The position numbers and the translations under genes were made by a program. Shown one piece after another: positions 1 to 13,231 of a stretch of 64,000 nucleotides of DNA. The notes beneath the pieces are model-generated. The model did not search any database, was not told where the DNA came from, and saw only the letters and a program-made list of their open reading frames with translations. The stretch is from positions 1,922,001 through 1,986,000 of the forward strand of contig NC_089194.1 of the NCBI RefSeq assembly GCF_947507565.1, written 5' to 3'. How positions within the stretch are numbered: the stretch's first letter is position 1; each line of letters starts with the position of its first letter. The stretch comes from Oscarella lobularis. Taxonomy: Eukaryota; Porifera; Homoscleromorpha; Homosclerophorida; Oscarellidae.

Positions 1-257
1 ATACGGACTGTGAGTCAGGCGTGCGCAATAGCACTTCTTGTCAGTTTTCGCCCAAGCAAGACAATGAGACGACCGTCGCCGAAAATGGAATGGCCACGCG
101 ATGATCTGGACGACGCACAGTAGCGCTTCGTTTGAAACTCACTCGTTTAGGAAGTTTTTTTATGGGTTCGTGACGTAATTTCGCACGTGGGACCTTTTCA
201 TCTCATCGTGTCTTAGGGGTCCGGATCTGAGCAAGCTACGCGACGCACGGCTCCGAG
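1..257 (+). promoter_or_regulatory. Leader/promoter of lectin-CCP gene 1, derived from the PPP4R4 5-prime region
   Basis: About 120 bp at the start match, with small changes, the sequence in front of and including the first PPP4R4 codons at 13.57-13.72 kb, and also 5.44-5.56 kb and 10.90-11.03 kb. The distal part carries GTGACGTAA at about 170 and CACGTGGGACC near 186, both repeated in front of gene 2. No TATA box stands out. The lectin start codon at 258 follows directly. The left edge of the window may cut the true promoter. Confidence 0.6.
85..123 (+). other. Upstream ORF, 12 codons, copied from PPP4R4 start
   Basis: ATG at 85 opens MEWPRDDLDDAQ and stops at TAG 121-123. The first codons are those of PPP4R4 at 13693 (MEWPRD...DLDD), so the leader of the lectin gene carries a foreign start codon upstream of the real one at 258. 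The same ORF recurs at 5519-5557. If transcription starts upstream of 85, this ORF would lie in the 5-prime UTR and could lower translation of the lectin; that is inference. Confidence 0.55.
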
Positions 258-3200
258 ATGTTGGAAGTTTTCTTCTTTGTTCTCATTGCGACTGGAACCG
301 CTGTTGGACAGTCTCCAGTGGACGACATTCAATGCCATGGCCTCTTGAACTGGACGATTATAGAACCCAAAGCTCATTTGGGTTCGTCACCTTTTAATTC
401 CCAAACGGTGGCTCTGAATGCAGTTGACGGAGTCGTTCCGGGAAATGGAGAGTTCAATAAATGTGCAATGACAAAAGATAACGGCACGCCAGAGAAGAAA
501 TCTCTGACTATTGACCTTCACCGGACTTATCTGATATCATCTGTGAAAACGTACCTAAGGCAAAACCATAGAGCTTCGTGGCAGAATGGGCTTAGAGTCT
601 ATGTTGGACCAAACAATAATACCCATGAAGGAAATACTCAGTGTGGATCAAAGTTCACTTACCAAAAGAGAACAGCAATCCGTGAACCTGTATTTATCTG
701 TTCACCTCCAGTTGAAGGACGATTTGTATTTCTTCTCAGAAACGATGCCAATGAGCGTGATTATGTACGCAGGCGTGGTCTGCAGGTGTGTGAAGTTGCA
801 GTGAAAGGTGGGCACATACTCGTTGCATTCTATTTTATGTTATTGATTAATATTATTTAGTGGTGACATTTGACCGGCTTCCTTCTCTTCCAAACGCTTG
901 TTCTCATCACGCATCACTGAATACAACGGTCACCTATCATTGTGAAGAAGGCTATGTGGCAGATGGAGGAAAGGCTACAAGCACTTGCTTAGAAAATGGA
1001 ATATGGTCTCAGCCATCTCTAAATTGCAGTATGAAATAAAATCTATGTACCATCAATGTCAATTTTGTTTCTTTGCAGGAAAACAATGTCCACTTCCTCC
1101 GCCCAAGCCTGAAGAGCTATTGTTTAGGGGAATCTACAGGAATAGAACCGCTCTCTATGCCTGTCCCTATGGAAAGGGTCCTAGGCATCAACTAATATCA
1201 TGCGGAGAAGATGGTCAATGGATTGAGAATTTTGAACCATGTGAAGGTGTGAAACACACTACTGGTAATTGTACTATATATACTATATATTGTGTTTTTT
1301 GACAGTTCTTTTATGCCCTAACCTTACCGCGCCTTTGCACCCATTGACTCTATCAATGGAAGAAAACGAGAACGTTATTGGAAGCAAAAGGAATTACAGT
1401 TGCAATGACAGATGCTACGAACTGAATGGAACTGCAAGTCAGACATGCGTTTATTCATCAAACAGACGCCATGCTGTTTGGTCTTCTGAAGTACCGAAAT
1501 GTCTAAGTAAGTTGTCATTTGACATGCCTGAGCTACTAATTTGTTATTTCAGGAATCGATTGTGGCCGTCCTTCTATCGTTGACTTTGCTACTGTAACCG
1601 TAGATGCAACAACGTGTGGAGAAACAGCTACCTATCAGTGTGAGGAAGGCTACGAAATGGTTGGAAGCCCAAACGTAACTTGTTCAACTAATGGCCAATG
1701 GGGAAAAATGCCTTCTTGCGAACGTGAGTTCTTGATAACCTTGAAGGCGGTTTATAATATATTTCTTTACACAATAGCCGTTCGTTGTCCTTCTTCAGTT
1801 GGAAACTCGATTCAGCTCAAGACTAACAGCTCAGATTTCACGTATTCAAACGTAATTCAGTTCATTTGCAAGTCCAACAGGAGAGTTGTTGTGGGAAGTA
1901 AAACAAGCCAATGTTTATCAAATGGAAAGTGGTCACATGAGCCTCCAAAGTGCAAGCGTAAGGTCAATCATGCAAAAGATGGAACAGTTAGAAATATTTC
2001 TACTAGGGCCATTCTGTATATTCACGCCGCCTCAAAAAACAAGCATGATTGTGGAATTGGAAGGGAACAAGAACGAGACAAAGATTTATGCTGACGGCGG
2101 GAAAGTTAAATTTTCTTGCAAAAAAGGCTATAAACTTACTGGTTCACAAACAGTCCACTGTAAATCAAATGGAATCTCAATTATGGGGCAGTGGGATTTA
2201 CCTTTTCCTACTTGCAAAAGTATTTATGCGCATGAACTATGAAGAAAGCTGTTTGTTTACCTTGTTGACTTTAGAAATTACTTGTGGAGATGAATCGCTC
2301 TTGCTTCGAAACTTGAAACGAGTCAATGACACGGGGACTGAATACAATGCTACAGCGATCTATAAATGTGATTCAGGCTATAATCCCGAAACTCTACAGA
2401 AATTTAGATGTGGGTTAAAAGGAACGTGGGAAGCAGTGAAAAAACGAGAACAGTGTTCACGTACTGTTATTAAAACGGACTGAACTATGAAACACTGACT
2501 TTTCTTTTAGCTGTTGACTGTGGAAAACCTAATGATCCTCTCAATGGATATCATAAAAAGCTCCCTGAATACACATTCAAGGTTGAAGTAGAGTATGCTT
2601 GCTACCATGGATACGAGCTTAAAGGAAGAAACACGTCTTTGTGTAAAGCAACAGGGAACTGGAAACCCCCGTCTCCACCAAAATGCGAAGGTACATTCTA
2701 ATCAATAAAGTTCACACAGCATGCTAACTAATTAGAAAATTTTAGTGATGAAGTGCCCTGAGTTGGCTCCACCTAAGAATGGAACAGTTGAAGTAAAAGG
2801 GCAAAATGTGAATGGCACAGCAACATTCAAGTGCGATAGCGGTTACAATTTGGATGGATACGTAGAAGCTATACGTTGCGAAGTTATTAACAAAGTCGCT
2901 TCATGGTCTCATATACCTCCAACGTGTAAACGTAAGTTTTTTATTTTTCTATTTACAAAAATACTGAATTCTTTTTTACGTAGCTAAAAAATGCATCAGA
3001 CCACGTGTGCCTAGAAATGGGAGAGTCGTTGGAGAAGACTTTCACTATCCAATCACAATTAAATTCGTTTGCAATCGGGGATACATACTTACTCCTGCAA
3101 AGTCGGTTTGGAGATGCAGTGAAAACGGAAAATGGAAAGATAACGAGAAAAGAGAGACGAACTTTCCAACGTGTGAACGTAAGTTTCAAAGTCAGATACC

Positions 3201-5380
3201 ACGTATTGCGACTGGAACTGCCATTGGACAGTCTCAAGTGGACGACATTCAATGCCATGGCCTCTTGAACTGGACGATTATAGAACCCAAAGCTCATTTA
3301 GGTGACTCACCTTTTAATTCCAAAACGGTGGCTCTGAATGCAGTTGACGGAGTCGTTCCGGAAAATGGAGAGTTCTATAAATGCGCAATAACAAAAGATT
3401 ACGGCACGCCAGAGAAGAAATCTCTGACTATTGACCTTCACCGGACTTATCTGATATCATCAATAAAAACGTGCCTGAGGCAAAACCATAGAGCTTCGTG
3501 GCAGAATGGGCTTAGAGTCTATGTTGGACCAAACAATAATACCCATGAAGGAAATACTCAGTGTGGATCAGCATACACCTACCAAAATGGGAATTATGAA
3601 CCTGTATTTAACTGTTCGCCTCCAGTTAGAGGACGATTTGTATTTCTTCTCGGGAGCGATAACAGGAGGTTCGGTCTGCAAGTGTGTGAAGTTGCAGTGA
3701 AAGGTGAGCACATACTCGTTGCATTTCATTTATTAATACTCAGTATTATTTAGTGGTGACGTTTAACCAGCTTCCTCCTCTTCCTAACGCTCGTTCTCAT
3801 AGCGCATCGCTGAATACAACGGTCACCTATCAGTGTGAAGAAGGCTATGTATCAGATGGAGTAAAGGCTACTAGCACTTGCCTAGAAAGTGGAACATGGT
3901 CTTATCCATCTCTATATTGCAGTATGAAAGTGATTTTATGTAATTGCAATGTTAGTTTTGTTTCTTTGCAGGAAAACAATGTCCACTTCCTCCGTTCAAA
4001 TACAAAGAGTTATTGCTTAGGACAAACTTCAGGAATATGGCGGCTCTCTATGCCTGTCCTTATGGCACAGTGCAGGGGTATCAAATAATGCAATGCGGAG
4101 ACGATGGTAAATGGATTGAAAATCTTGAACCATGTGAAGGTATAAACGCAATACGTTTTTATCTTGTGTCTATTGTCATTGGAACGAATTTTAGCTGTTG
4201 ACTGTGGAAAACCTGATGACCCTATCTATGGATATCATAAGAAGCTATCAAGCAATTACAAATTCAAGGCCAAAATAGAGTATGCTTGCTACTATGGATA
4301 CAAGCTTCAAGGAGAAAGAAAAGCTTTGTGTCAGTCAACAGGAAATTGGGATTCTCCGTCTCCACCAGCATGCAAAGGTATGAAATCAATTTCACGGTAC
4401 GCTGACTAACTGAGTAATTTTAGTGATGAGGTGCCCTGGGTTCGCTCCACCTCAGTTTGGAACAGTTCAATTAGAAGGGCGGAACGTAAACGACTCTGCA
4501 AAATTCATGTGCGATAGCGGTTATGATTTGGTTGGAGCTGAAGTTGTGACTTGCGAAGTTATCAATATTGGTGCTTCATGGTCCCTTGTACCTCCAACGT
4601 GTAAACGTAAGGTTATTCTTTTTCTATTTACAAAATTCTGAGTTCCTTTTTGTGTAGCTAAAAAATGCATCAGACCACGTGTTCCTGTTAATGGGAGAAT
4701 TATTGGAGAAGACTTTCACTATCCAAACACAATTGAATTCGTGTGCAATCAGGGATACATACTTACTCCTGCAAAGTCCGTTTGGAGATGCAGTGAAAAT
4801 GAAAAATGGAAAGATAATGAAAGAAGAGAGACCAATTTTCCAACTTGTGAACGTAAGTTTCAAAGTCGGTTATCATTTCTAATTGAAAGTATAGGCACAT
4901 TTAGCTGTCAGCTGCGGTGGACCTCCAGCTATGCGTAACGGCCATATCAGAGGAAAGAATTTCGTATTTGGCAGCAGAGTCGAGTATTACTGTGATAGTG
5001 GATTCAAACGCGTGGGTTCCTCAACGTTAGAGTGCAGGTACACTAGGAAGTGGCATCCTACTCCTCCAAAGTGCCTAGGTAAGAATCTGTTTTTAATCTA
5101 AAATTACTTCTGCGAACTTCTTTTAGAATTGCTATGTCCATTTTTGAAATATAGAGCTCCAGAGAACGGGAAAAGCTTGTTTACAGGTTTGTTTGTTGGC
5201 TCAATCGTGCACTATTCCTGCAACCCTGGCTACACAATTGCAATTAACGACGAAAAAGTGGACAACATAGAACAAGTATCATTGAGATGCATACAGATTG
5301 GAAATCAAGATAAGGCTAGGTCGATGTGGAAAGGAGTCTTGACGTCAATGCCTCCTACATGCAAGCCTTCAAATAACTAA
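258..5380 (+). CDS. Secreted F-type lectin / CCP (Sushi) multidomain protein, gene 1
   Basis: Exons: 258-807, 861-1028, 1079-1246, 1306-1506, 1553-1723, 1778-1957, 2007-2219, 2275-2460, 2511-2690, 2746-2931, 2984-3703, 3754-3921, 3972-4139, 4195-4377, 4424-4606, 4658-4852, 4905-5078, 5127-5380. Every intron is phase 1 and GT-AG, so each CCP exon is symmetric and can be shuffled. Exon 1 encodes a signal peptide (MLEVFFFVLIATG) and an F-type lectin (fucolectin/F5-8C-like) domain ending in the family-like GRFVFLL and LQVCEVAV strands. Ten CCP modules follow, then a second lectin domain inside the long exon 2984-3703, then seven more CCPs. CCP modules show the four-Cys, Trp, Gly pattern (DCG...YxC...GxW...PxC). 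No membrane segment follows the last CCP (PPTCKPSNN), so the product is probably secreted. Role in glycan recognition or complement-like opsonisation is inferred from domains. Confidence 0.85.
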
Positions 5381-5434
5381 AAACAATTAACAGGAATCGT
5401 GTCATGTATGTACTCAAGCACGTGCTTTATTTTA

Positions 5435-5717
5435 TACGGACTGTGAGTCAGGCGTGCGCAGTAGCACTTCTTGTCCGTTTTCGCCCAAGCAAGACAATGA
5501 GACGACCGTCGCCGAAAAATGGAATGGCCACGCGATGATCTGGACGACGCACAGTAGCGCTTCGTTTGAAACTCACTCGTTTAGGAAGTTTTCTCTCCCC
5601 CCTTTCCTGGGTTCGTGACGCAATTTCGCACGTGGGACCTTTTCATCTCATCGTCGTGTCTTAGGGGTTGAGTGCACAGTCCGGATCTGATCGAGCTACG
5701 CGACGCACGGCCTCGAG
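5435..5717 (+). promoter_or_regulatory. Leader/promoter of lectin-CCP gene 2 with the same upstream ORF
   Basis: Close copy of bases 1-257 starting 55 bp after the gene 1 stop. It contains the upstream ORF (ATG 5519, stop 5555-5557), the GTGACGCAATTTCGCACGTG element near 5615 and the same approach to the signal-peptide ATG. Small indels (TCGTCGTG, an extra 15 bp near 5665) separate it from copy 1. Confidence 0.6.
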
Positions 5718-8700
5718 ATGTTGCAAGTTTTCTTCTTTGTTCTCATTGCAACTGGAAGTGCTATTGGACAGTCTCAAGTGGACGACATTCAATGCCATGG
5801 CCTCTTGAACTGGTCGATCGTAAAACCCAAAGCTCATTTGGGTTCGTCACCTTTTAATTCCAAAACGGTGGCTCTGAATGCAGTTGACGGAGTCGTTCCA
5901 AACACCGCGGAAGGCCAGTTCGAAAAATGCGCAATTACAAAAGGCGGCACAGCGAAGAAATCTCTGACTATTGACCTTCACCGAACTTATCTGATATCAT
6001 CTGTAAAAACGTACCTGAGGCAAAACTGGAGAGCAATCTGGCAGAATGGACTAAAAGTCTATGTTGGACCAAACAATAATACCCATGAAGGAAATACTCA
6101 GTGTGGATTAGCATACATCCATCAAAGAGACAATCCAAATTATGAACCTGTATTTAACTGTTCGCCTCCAGTTGAAGGACGATTTGTATTTTTTCTCAAA
6201 AACGATGCCAATGAGCGTGATTCTGTACGCAGTCAAGGTCTGCAGGTGTGTGAAGTTGCAGTGAAAGGAGGTGAGTCTGCTTTAGTTATGCGGATCTAAT
6301 GTTTATTTAATCTCTTTATATAGCGGTGACCTGTAACCAGTCTGCTCCTCTTATTCAAAATGCCACCGTCGAATATAACTGCACACCTTGGAATGCATTA
6401 GAAGCCACCTATCGTTGCAATGAAGGCTATGTATCAAATGGAGGATATAATATTAGCACTTGCTTTGGAAATGAAACGTGGTCTCAGCCATCTCTAAATT
6501 GCAGTACGAAATTAATTTTATATATAGTTTTAATGTTATTTTTGTTTTTATGGCAGCAAAACAATGTCCACCTCCTCCACCTGAGTATAAAAAGAAAGAT
6601 TTACTGCTAACAAATAACGTTGACAATAAAATTTCTACGTATGCCTGTCCCCATGGCAAGGGTCCTAGGCAGCAAACAATGCATTGCGGAGAAGATGGTC
6701 AATGGATTGAAGATCTTGAACCATGCGAAGGTGTGAAAGACAATATTATCCATTTTTATTATAATGTTCTTTTCACAGTTCTTTTGTGCCCTGACGTCAC
6801 CGTGCCTTCGCCCCCGTTGACTCTATCAATCGAAGATAACGACAACGTTATTGGAAGCAAAAGGAATTACAGTTGCAATGACAGTTGCTATGAACTGATA
6901 GGAACTGCAAATCAGGCATGCGTTTATTCATCAGACGGACGCCAGGCTGTTTGGTCTTCTGAAGTACCAACGTGTGAAAGTAACGTTTGTCATTACCAGA
7001 TAGTCGAGTTACGAATTTGTTATTGCAGAAATTGAATGCGGCCTGGCTCCTATCATAAACTTTACTACTTCAACCGTGGATTCAACAACGTGCGGAGGAA
7101 CAGCTACTTATAAGTGTGTGGAAGGCTACGAAATGGTTGGCAGCCCAAACGTAACTTGTTCAACTAATGGCAAATGGGGAGAATTGCCTTCTTGCGAACG
7201 TGAGTTCTTGATAACCTTGAAGGCGGTTTATAATATATTTCTTTACACAATAGCCGTTCGTTGTCCTTCTCCAGTTGGAGACTCAACTCAGCTCCAGACT
7301 AACAGCTCTGATTTCACGTATTCAAACGTAATTCAGTTCAGTTGCAAGTCCAACAGGAGACTTGTTGTGGGAAGTAAAACAAGCCAATGTTTATCAAATG
7401 GAAAGTGGTCACATGAGCCTCCAAAGTGCAAGCGTAAGGTCAATCATGCAAAAGATGGAACAGTTAGAAATATTTCGACTAGGGCCATTCTGTATATTCA
7501 CGCTGCCTCAAAAAACATTTGAAGATAACAAGAACGAGACAAAGATTTATGCTGACGGCGGGAAAGTTAAATTTTCTTGCAAAGAAGGCTATAAACTTAC
7601 TGGTTCACAAACAGTCCACTGTAAATCAAATGGAATCTCAGTGAATGGCTATTGGAATTCAGATTTTCCTACTTGCAAAAGTACATACGCGCACATGAAT
7701 ATGACTGTACCTTGGACTAATTGCTGATATTTATAGGAATTTCTTGTTCACATCCTAAACTGTCTCAGAAATTGATTTGGATTAATGGATCCAGAGATAA
7801 TTATTATAATGACACAGCTTTCTACAGATGTGCTGAAGGTTACATTCCTCAAATTCCGCAGAAATTTAGATGTGGGTTAAAAGAAACGTGGGAAGCAGTG
7901 AAAAAACAAGAGCAGTGTTCACGTACTGTCATTAGAACAAACTAAAATTCGAATGAAGCATTTTCTTTCCCTTTAGCTGTTGACTGTGAAAAACCTGGTG
8001 ACCCTGGCAATGGATATCATAGACAGCTATCAAACAACTACAAATTCACGGCAGAAATAGAGTATGCTTGCTACTATGGATACGAGCTTCAAGGAGAAAA
8101 GAAAGCGTCGTGCCAATCAACTGGGAATTGGGGTCCTCAGTCTCCACCAACATGCAAAGGTATGCAGTCAGGTTCACGCATAATAACTACAGTAACTGGA
8201 AAATTTTAGTGATGACCTGCCCTGATTTGCCTCAATTAAAGTTTGGAAGCGTTGAAGTGACGGGCAATCACGTAAACGATACGGCAACATTCAAGAGCAA
8301 TAGTGGTTACAATTTGGTTGGACCTGAAACTATAACTTGCAAAGTTATCAATAGTACCGCTTCATGGTCTCATGCACCTCCAACGATTAAAGGTAAGGCT
8401 CTTTTCTCTATTTACAGAAATTCTGACTTCTTTTTTATGCAGCTAAAAAATGCGTTAGACCGCGTGCGCCTGTTAATGGAGAAATAGTTGGACACCATTT
8501 CCGCTATTCAAAGACAATTAAATTTGTGTGTGATCAGGGATACGTACTTACTCCTGCAGCAAAGTCGGTTTGGAGATGCAGCGAGAATGGAAAATGGAAA
8601 GATAATAAACAAAAAGAGACGAATTTTCCAACCTGTGAACGTAAGTGAAAAAAGTGCTCACGTACTGTTATTCATTCCTTTTTTTCTAGCTGTTGACTGT

Positions 8701-10833
8701 GGAAAACCTGATGATCCTCTCTATGGATATCATAAGAAGCTATCAAACAACTACAAATTCAACGCTGAAGTAGAGTATGCTTGTTACTATGGATACACGC
8801 TTCAAGGAAAAGAAAAAGCTGTGTGTCAGTCAACTGGGAATTGGGATCCTTCGTCTCCACCAACATGCCAAGGTACACGCAGTCAATTTCACGGCATGCT
8901 GACTAACTAAAAAATTTTAGTGATGAAGTGCCCTGGGTTAGCTTCACCTGAGTTTGGAACAGTTCAATTAGAAGGGCGAAATGTAAACGACACGGCAAAA
9001 TTCATCTGCAATAGCAGTTATGATTTGGTTGGACACAAAGCTGTGACTTGCAAAGTTATCAACAAAGTCGCGTCATGGTCTCATGTGTCTCCAATGTGTA
9101 AACGTAAGGTTGTTCTTTTTCTATTTACAAAATACTGAATTCTTTTTTATGCAGCTAAACAATGCGGTGCGCCGCCTGTGCCTAGAAATGGGAGAGTCGT
9201 TGGAGAAGACTTTCACTATCCAAAAACAATTGAATTCGCGTGCAATCGGGGATACGTACTTACTCCTGAAAATCCGGTCTGGAAATGCAGTGAAGATGAA
9301 AAATGGAAAGATAATGAGAGAAGAGAGACGAAATTTCCGACGTGTGAACGTAAGTTTCCAAGTCGCTTATCACGTATGATTCAAAGTACATTTAGCTGTC
9401 AACTGTGGCGAACCTTCAATGATTCCTAATGGAAAATATGAAGGAAAAGAGTTCACTTTTGGCAAAAATATTACCTATGAGTGCAATCCTGGGTTTAAAC
9501 GAAGTGCCTGGGTACAATCGACATGTCTTTACACTGGCAACTGGTCTTTACCTCCACCACAGTGTTCACGTAACAAAGAGAACTTATTCAATTAGTAACA
9601 TGTTGTCAAAAGTGTCTTTAGAGATATACTGCCCGTATTTGAGTTCACCTGATAATGGAAGAACTGAACTTTCCGCCGGCCTCAGTTTTGGTTCAGTTGT
9701 GACATTTTCGTGTGATCCCGGCTATGACGTCACGATTAACAGCAGAAAAGCGAATGTAGAAACTGTGCAACTCAAATGCGAACAAGAAGGCAAACAAGAA
9801 GAAGCTAGAGGAGACTGGAGGGGAACGTTGACTTCGCAACCTCCCACATGCCAACGTAAAAAAATGACCGTAAATACAGGGTGTTATAATTAAACACTCT
9901 ATTTATAGCTAAGGATTGCGGTCCTTTGCCTGATATTCCAAATGGGAAAGTGGTCTTCATCCCAAACACGTTTTATCCTGGAAAAGCACACTACTCATGC
10001 AACCCCGGTTTCCAGATAGCTGAAGAAGAAGATGCAGCAATTAGATCATGCGGAACAAACGGCATCTGGGAGGGCATTGAGCCCCACTGCGAACGTGAGT
10101 CGATGCCAGTTAGGATGTATTCTGAACTGCATGCACATTTTAGCTGTCAGCTGTGGTGCACCTCCAACTATTTCTAATGGACTGTATAAAGGAGAATTGT
10201 TTACTTTTGGCCATAATGTTACCTATCACTGCAACGTTGGTTATGAGCGAAGTGGCTCTGCAGAATTGGAGTGCACTCATACTGGCCAGTGGTCTTCTTC
10301 TTTTCCAAATTGTTCAGGTATTGTACAGAAAATTGTTAGAAAATGAAAGACACGCCTGCTTTTAGCTGTCAACTGTGGTGCACCTCCAACAGTACGTAAC
10401 GGCCATTTCAGAGGAAATAATTTTCTATTTGGCAGCAAAGTTGAATATTACTGTGATAGAGGATTCAAACGCGTGCGTTCCTCAACGTTAGAGTGCATTC
10501 ACACTAGCAAGTGGTATCCTGCTCCTACAAAGTGCCTAGGTAATATATTTCTAATCTAAAATTAAGTGGAAATGTCTTTTTTTAGAATTACTGTGTCCCT
10601 ATTGGAGAGCTCCAAAGAACGGGGAAATCTGGTTCTCAGGTTTGATTGTGGGCTCAATCGTACACTACTCCTGCAACCCTGGCTACACAATTGCAATTAA
10701 TGATGAAAAAGTAGACGACATAGAACGAGTATCATTTCGATGCATACAGATTGGCGACCAAGATACGGCTAGATCGATGTGGAAAGGGGCGTTGACGTCA
10801 ATGCCTCCAACATGCAAGCCTTCAAATAACTAA
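5718..10833 (+). CDS. Secreted F-type lectin / CCP (Sushi) multidomain protein, gene 2
   Basis: Twenty exons: 5718-6270, 6324-6503, 6557-6730, 6779-6979, 7029-7199, 7254-7433, 7483-7680, 7737-7922, 7977-8159, 8210-8392, 8443-8640, 8690-8872, 8921-9103, 9155-9349, 9396-9569, 9622-9855, 9909-10094, 10144-10317, 10366-10539, 10586-10833. All introns are phase 1. Product: signal peptide, one F-type lectin domain, 19 CCP modules, no C-terminal membrane segment. It is the tandem paralogue of gene 1; CCPs 1-10 and the last two align module by module with gene 1, while the middle has extra modules instead of the second lectin domain. The CCP encoded by 8210-8392 has lost two Cys (FKSNSGY where FKCDSGY is usual, and PPTIKG where PPTCK is usual), which would remove one disulfide. 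Confidence 0.87.
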
Positions 10834-10889
10834 AAACAATTAACAGTGTGTGTGCTTTTTTTAGGAAATGTCTCATGTATGTACTCAAG

Positions 10890-11010
10890 CACGTGCTTCA
10901 TTTTATACGGGCTGTGAGTTAGGCGTGCGCAGTAGCACTTCTTGTGAATTCGCCCGTTTTCGCCCAAGCAAGACCAATGAGACGACCGTAGACAGTTCGA
11001 AACGCTCAAA
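10890..11010 (+). repeat. PPP4R4: Third copy of the PPP4R4-type leader
   Basis: Begins with the same TTATACGGGCTGTGAGT leader seen at 1, 5435 and 13590. Unlike the two lectin leaders it keeps GACAGTTCGAAACGCTC, as in the real PPP4R4 leader, so it is closer to the 13.6 kb version. It leads into the broken PPP4R4 copy that starts at 11011. Confidence 0.65.
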
Positions 11011-11400
11011 ATGGAATGGCCACGCGACATATGCTACGATCTGGACGACTTTCGCCTGGAACGATCGATTCGAAGCGTAAAGGTCAAGAAAACGAACTCG
11101 AAACGCTTCGAAAGCAACGAAATAGCAATCAAACTAATTCTAGACTCAAGAAGGACTTGACAACAAGGATACAAGTAGTAGTTATATAATAGATATGGAG
11201 ATGAATGAAATGTTTCTTTGCTACTCTGTGTCTAGGTGTATCTAAAAAGTGGCTGAGGACTCTCCTTGTTGCTATTGGCTACTTTCCCAAAGACATTCTC
11301 AAGAGAGAGGTATTCACTCATCGTGTGTCTTATGCATCTATTTCTTTTTTTGGGGGGCTTGGCTTTGACTAAAGGCAAACTGTCTCAATCCGTTTCGTCC
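11011..11400 (+). pseudogene. PPP4R4: Truncated PPP4R4 5-prime duplicate
   Basis: ATG at 11011 reads MEWPRDICYDLDDF..., equal to PPP4R4 exon 1 (11011-11076), followed by the matching intron up to the exon 2 acceptor near 11145. The copy then jumps from the first bases of exon 2 straight to the last bases of exon 4 (ending ACAAG|GTAG-like), deleting exon 3 entirely. Exon 5 (VSKKWLRTLL...) and a damaged exon 6 follow; the exon 6 acceptor is lost in a T/G run near 11350. Homology stops near 11395 inside exon 6. It cannot make a HEAT-repeat protein. Confidence 0.8.
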
Positions 11401-11552
11401 CTTTCCAGCAGATCCTATTAGACAAACTTAGGTTATATAATATAGGCGTGGGGATCTCTTACTTCTAAGTCGTGCACCAAGTTGTGCACCATTTCGTCCC
11501 TTTCCAGCACCGGTTCGTCCCTTTCCAGTAGAAGCTATTAGACAAACTTAGA
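11396..11552. repeat. Duplicated 3-prime end of the CDKL gene with TTCGTCCCTTTCCAG repeats
   Basis: A segment near 11405-11470 (CTATTAGACAAACTTAG, then TTATATAATATAGGCGTGG) is repeated at about 11535-11585, where it forms the 3-prime end of the CDKL reading frame. TTCGTCCCTTTCCAG-type 15-mers occur at 11396, 11491 and 11513. This looks like a short local tandem duplication between the PPP4R4 fragment and CDKL. No separate gene is visible. Confidence 0.55.
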
Positions 11553-12986
<1,434 letters not shown>

Positions 12987-13111
12987 TTAAAGCGCTCGCT
13001 CTGGGATTCTCTCCGCCTGGTGGTGAAAGGGCTGCTCCGGGGAGATCTGCTGTTCTAGGAAGTTGAACCCCCCTTTTACGGTGTGTTCGTGCACGTGCGA
13101 CCTTTTCATCT

Positions 13112-13184
13112 CATTTGGTTAGCGTCCGACATTTGGTTAGCATCCGACATTTGGCTAGCATCCGGCATTTGGTTAGCGTCCGAC
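13112..13184. repeat. Four tandem copies of an 18-bp unit
   Basis: CATTTGGTTAGCGTCCGA and close variants (AGCATCCGA, CTAGCATCCGG) repeat four times without spacer. They lie in the degenerate leader of the lectin pseudogene, just after a GCACGTGCGACCTTTTCATC stretch shared with the working lectin leaders, where the working genes have no such repeat. Confidence 0.75.
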
Positions 13185-13231
13185 GCAAACCAAACAGTGT
13201 GACGTCAATGCCTGTTAACGCACGGCTTCGA

